A DNA stretch of 64,000 bases. It comes from Gamarada debralockiae (taxonomy: Eukaryota > Ascomycota > Leotiomycetes > Helotiales > Hyphodiscaceae). Every line of letters starts with the position of its first letter. Position 1 is the stretch's first letter. The notes beneath the pieces were generated by a model, which did not search any database, had not been told where the DNA came from, and worked only from the letters and a program-made list of their open reading frames with translations. The stretch covers positions 51,726-115,725 of the forward strand of contig NXFV01000221.1 in the NCBI GenBank assembly GCA_002803225.1. The letters run 5' to 3'. This document shows, piece by piece, positions 62,677 to 64,000 of this stretch. Both the position numbers and the translations under genes were made by a program.

Positions 62677-64000
62677 ATGGAAAATGAGACGAACGACTTC
62701 TTCTTTTGCCGCGATTGTCCTAAAACATTCAAGAAACGGATGCACTACAAGTAAGGCGTTTTTACTCTCCTAGCGAATACGACCAGCTACTGAATTGACT
62801 TGCTGATCTATTGCTCCCTAGCCGACATCGAAAAACACATGATCGTCCCTATAAGTGCTCCATCTGCGATGCACGCTTCGGTCTAGATTCGAACCGCAAA
62901 CGTCACAAAGCCAGCCATCAAAATTCCCCTTCCAAATTACTATGTCCATTACCTGGCTGTGGTTTCCAAGGAACGTCCCGAAAGGATCATCTCTTAAGAC
63001 ATGTTCGAAGTGCCCATGGAGAGAGCGCAGAATGTCTCAATAACAACAGCATTTGAATATATCACAATGAGAATAAAAAGGAGAGTATAGATCGCGCAGC
63101 TGAACTCGATCTTGACCTACTCGGAGCCGCGCATCAGGGTGATGATGAACGAATAAATGAGCTGATTTCGGGAGGTGCAAATATAGCGGTTACAGATAGG
63201 AACGGGCAAACGCTATTGCATTTCGGATCTTGCGCGGGGCACGAAGCGGTCGTCAAGCTGCTGCTCGCGAAGGACGGTGTCGACGTCAACTCGAAGGACG
63301 AAGAAAATCAGACGCCGCTGTGTTGTGCAGCCGAGAACGGGCACGAGGCGGTCGTCAAGCTGCTGCTGGAGAAGGGCGCCGACCTCGAGGCTAAGGGAGG
63401 CTACAGCAGTTGGACGCCGCTGTCGTGGGCAGCCAAGAAGGGGCACGAGGCGATTGTCAAGCTGCTACTAGAGAAGGGCGCCGACCTCGAGGCCAAGGGC
63501 GGCTATAGCAGTCAGACGCCGCTGTCGTGGGCAGCTGAGAACGGGCATGAGACGATTGTCAAGCTACTGCTGGAGAAGGGCGCCGACCTCGAGGCTAAGG
63601 GAGGCTACAGCAGTTGGACGCCGCTGTCGTGGGCAGCCAAGAAGGGGCACGAGGCGATTGTCAAGCTGCTACTAGAGAAGGGCGCCGACCTCGAGGCCAA
63701 GGGCGGCTATAGCAGTCAGACGCCGCTGTCGTGGGCAGCTGAGAACGGGCATGAGACGATTGTCAAGCTACTGCTGGAGAAGGGCGCCGACCTCGAGGCT
63801 AAGGGCGGCTACGGCAGTTGGACGCCGCTGTGTTGTACAGCCAAGAACGGGCACGAGACGATCGTTAAGCTACTGCTGGAGAAGGGCGCCGACCTCGAGG
63901 CCAAGGGCGGCGACGGCAATCAGACGCCACTGTGTTGTGCAGCCGAGAACGGGCACGAGACGATCGTCAAGCTACTGCTGGAGAAGGGCGCCGACCTCGA
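62677..64000 (+). CDS. C2H2 zinc-finger/ankyrin-repeat protein, partial at right edge
   Basis: Exon 1 is 62677-62750 and exon 2 starts at 62822. Three C2H2 fingers come first: FFCRDCPKTFKKRMHYNRHR (split by the intron), YKCSICDARFGLDSNRKRHK, and CPLPGCGFQGTSRKDHLLRH. The same frame then meets TGA at 63054-63056. It stays open beyond through DLDLLGAAHQGDDERINELI into at least seven ankyrin repeats of 34 residues (TPLSWAAENGHETIVKLLLE, KGADLEAKGGYSS), running off the window. A 57-nt intron from GTCTCA (62999-63060 area) to GTATAG would remove the stop in frame; otherwise the gene is broken or ends at 63056. The repeats are GC-rich and almost identical in DNA, unlike the finger part. Such proteins may be transcription regulators or recognition proteins; the role is unknown. 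Confidence 0.65.
63387..63794 (+). repeat. Exact tandem duplication of a 204-bp ankyrin dimer
   Basis: Two copies, 63387-63590 and 63591-63794, appear identical base for base. Each contains two 102-bp ankyrin units (a TPLSWAAKKGHEAIV type and a TPLSWAAENGHETIV type). Less similar units flank them on both sides and continue to the end of the window. The identity implies recent unequal crossing-over or gene conversion. Confidence 0.9.

Overview
The window is nuclear DNA of a filamentous ascomycete (Pezizomycotina; a Leotiomycete such as a member of the Helotiales is my best guess, from overall protein resemblance only). The reasons are genes split by short 50-120 bp GT-AG introns, a velvet regulator (VeA), a chitin-synthase chaperone (Chs7), fungal-type Spt23/Mga2 and Abp1 proteins, and long gene-poor spacers. 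There are no operons, CRISPR arrays, rRNA genes or recognisable intact transposons.

Layout. Left edge to 2.0 kb: the 5' tip of an unidentified acidic protein and chs7, both on the minus strand. 4.0-6.5 kb: an MFS sugar transporter with long cytosolic tails. 8.5-11.0 kb: a PMT2-type protein O-mannosyltransferase. 13.5-16.0 kb: a fungal C2H2-like regulator, preceded by a cluster of palindromic CGCANNTGCG boxes. 18.9-21.9 kb: 4-hydroxyphenylpyruvate dioxygenase (HPPD) head-to-head with a homologue of TTC36, the protein that in mammals controls HPPD stability. 21.9-27.2 kb: gene-poor DNA with one probable unrecognised gene and some relics. 27.3-32.9 kb: veA and an 803-residue disordered basic protein. 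33.6-57.3 kb: a long run of minus-strand genes, namely an Mga2/Spt23 ER-membrane transcription factor, an Na+/H+ antiporter, RNase H1, 6-phosphofructo-2-kinase/fructose-2,6-bisphosphatase, a 4-kb gene desert and a 1702-residue F-box/zinc-finger protein. 58.0-60.7 kb: actin-binding protein Abp1. 61.5 kb to the right edge: two divergent C2H2 zinc-finger genes. The second carries an expanding array of nearly identical ankyrin repeats and runs off the window.

Most genes are independent housekeeping or regulatory loci. The one pair with a clear functional link is HPPD/TTC36 (tyrosine catabolism). Intron-exon structures were inferred by eye from splice signals, reading frame and protein-family continuity; no transcript data were available. 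Total exon lengths of all complete multi-exon models divide by three.
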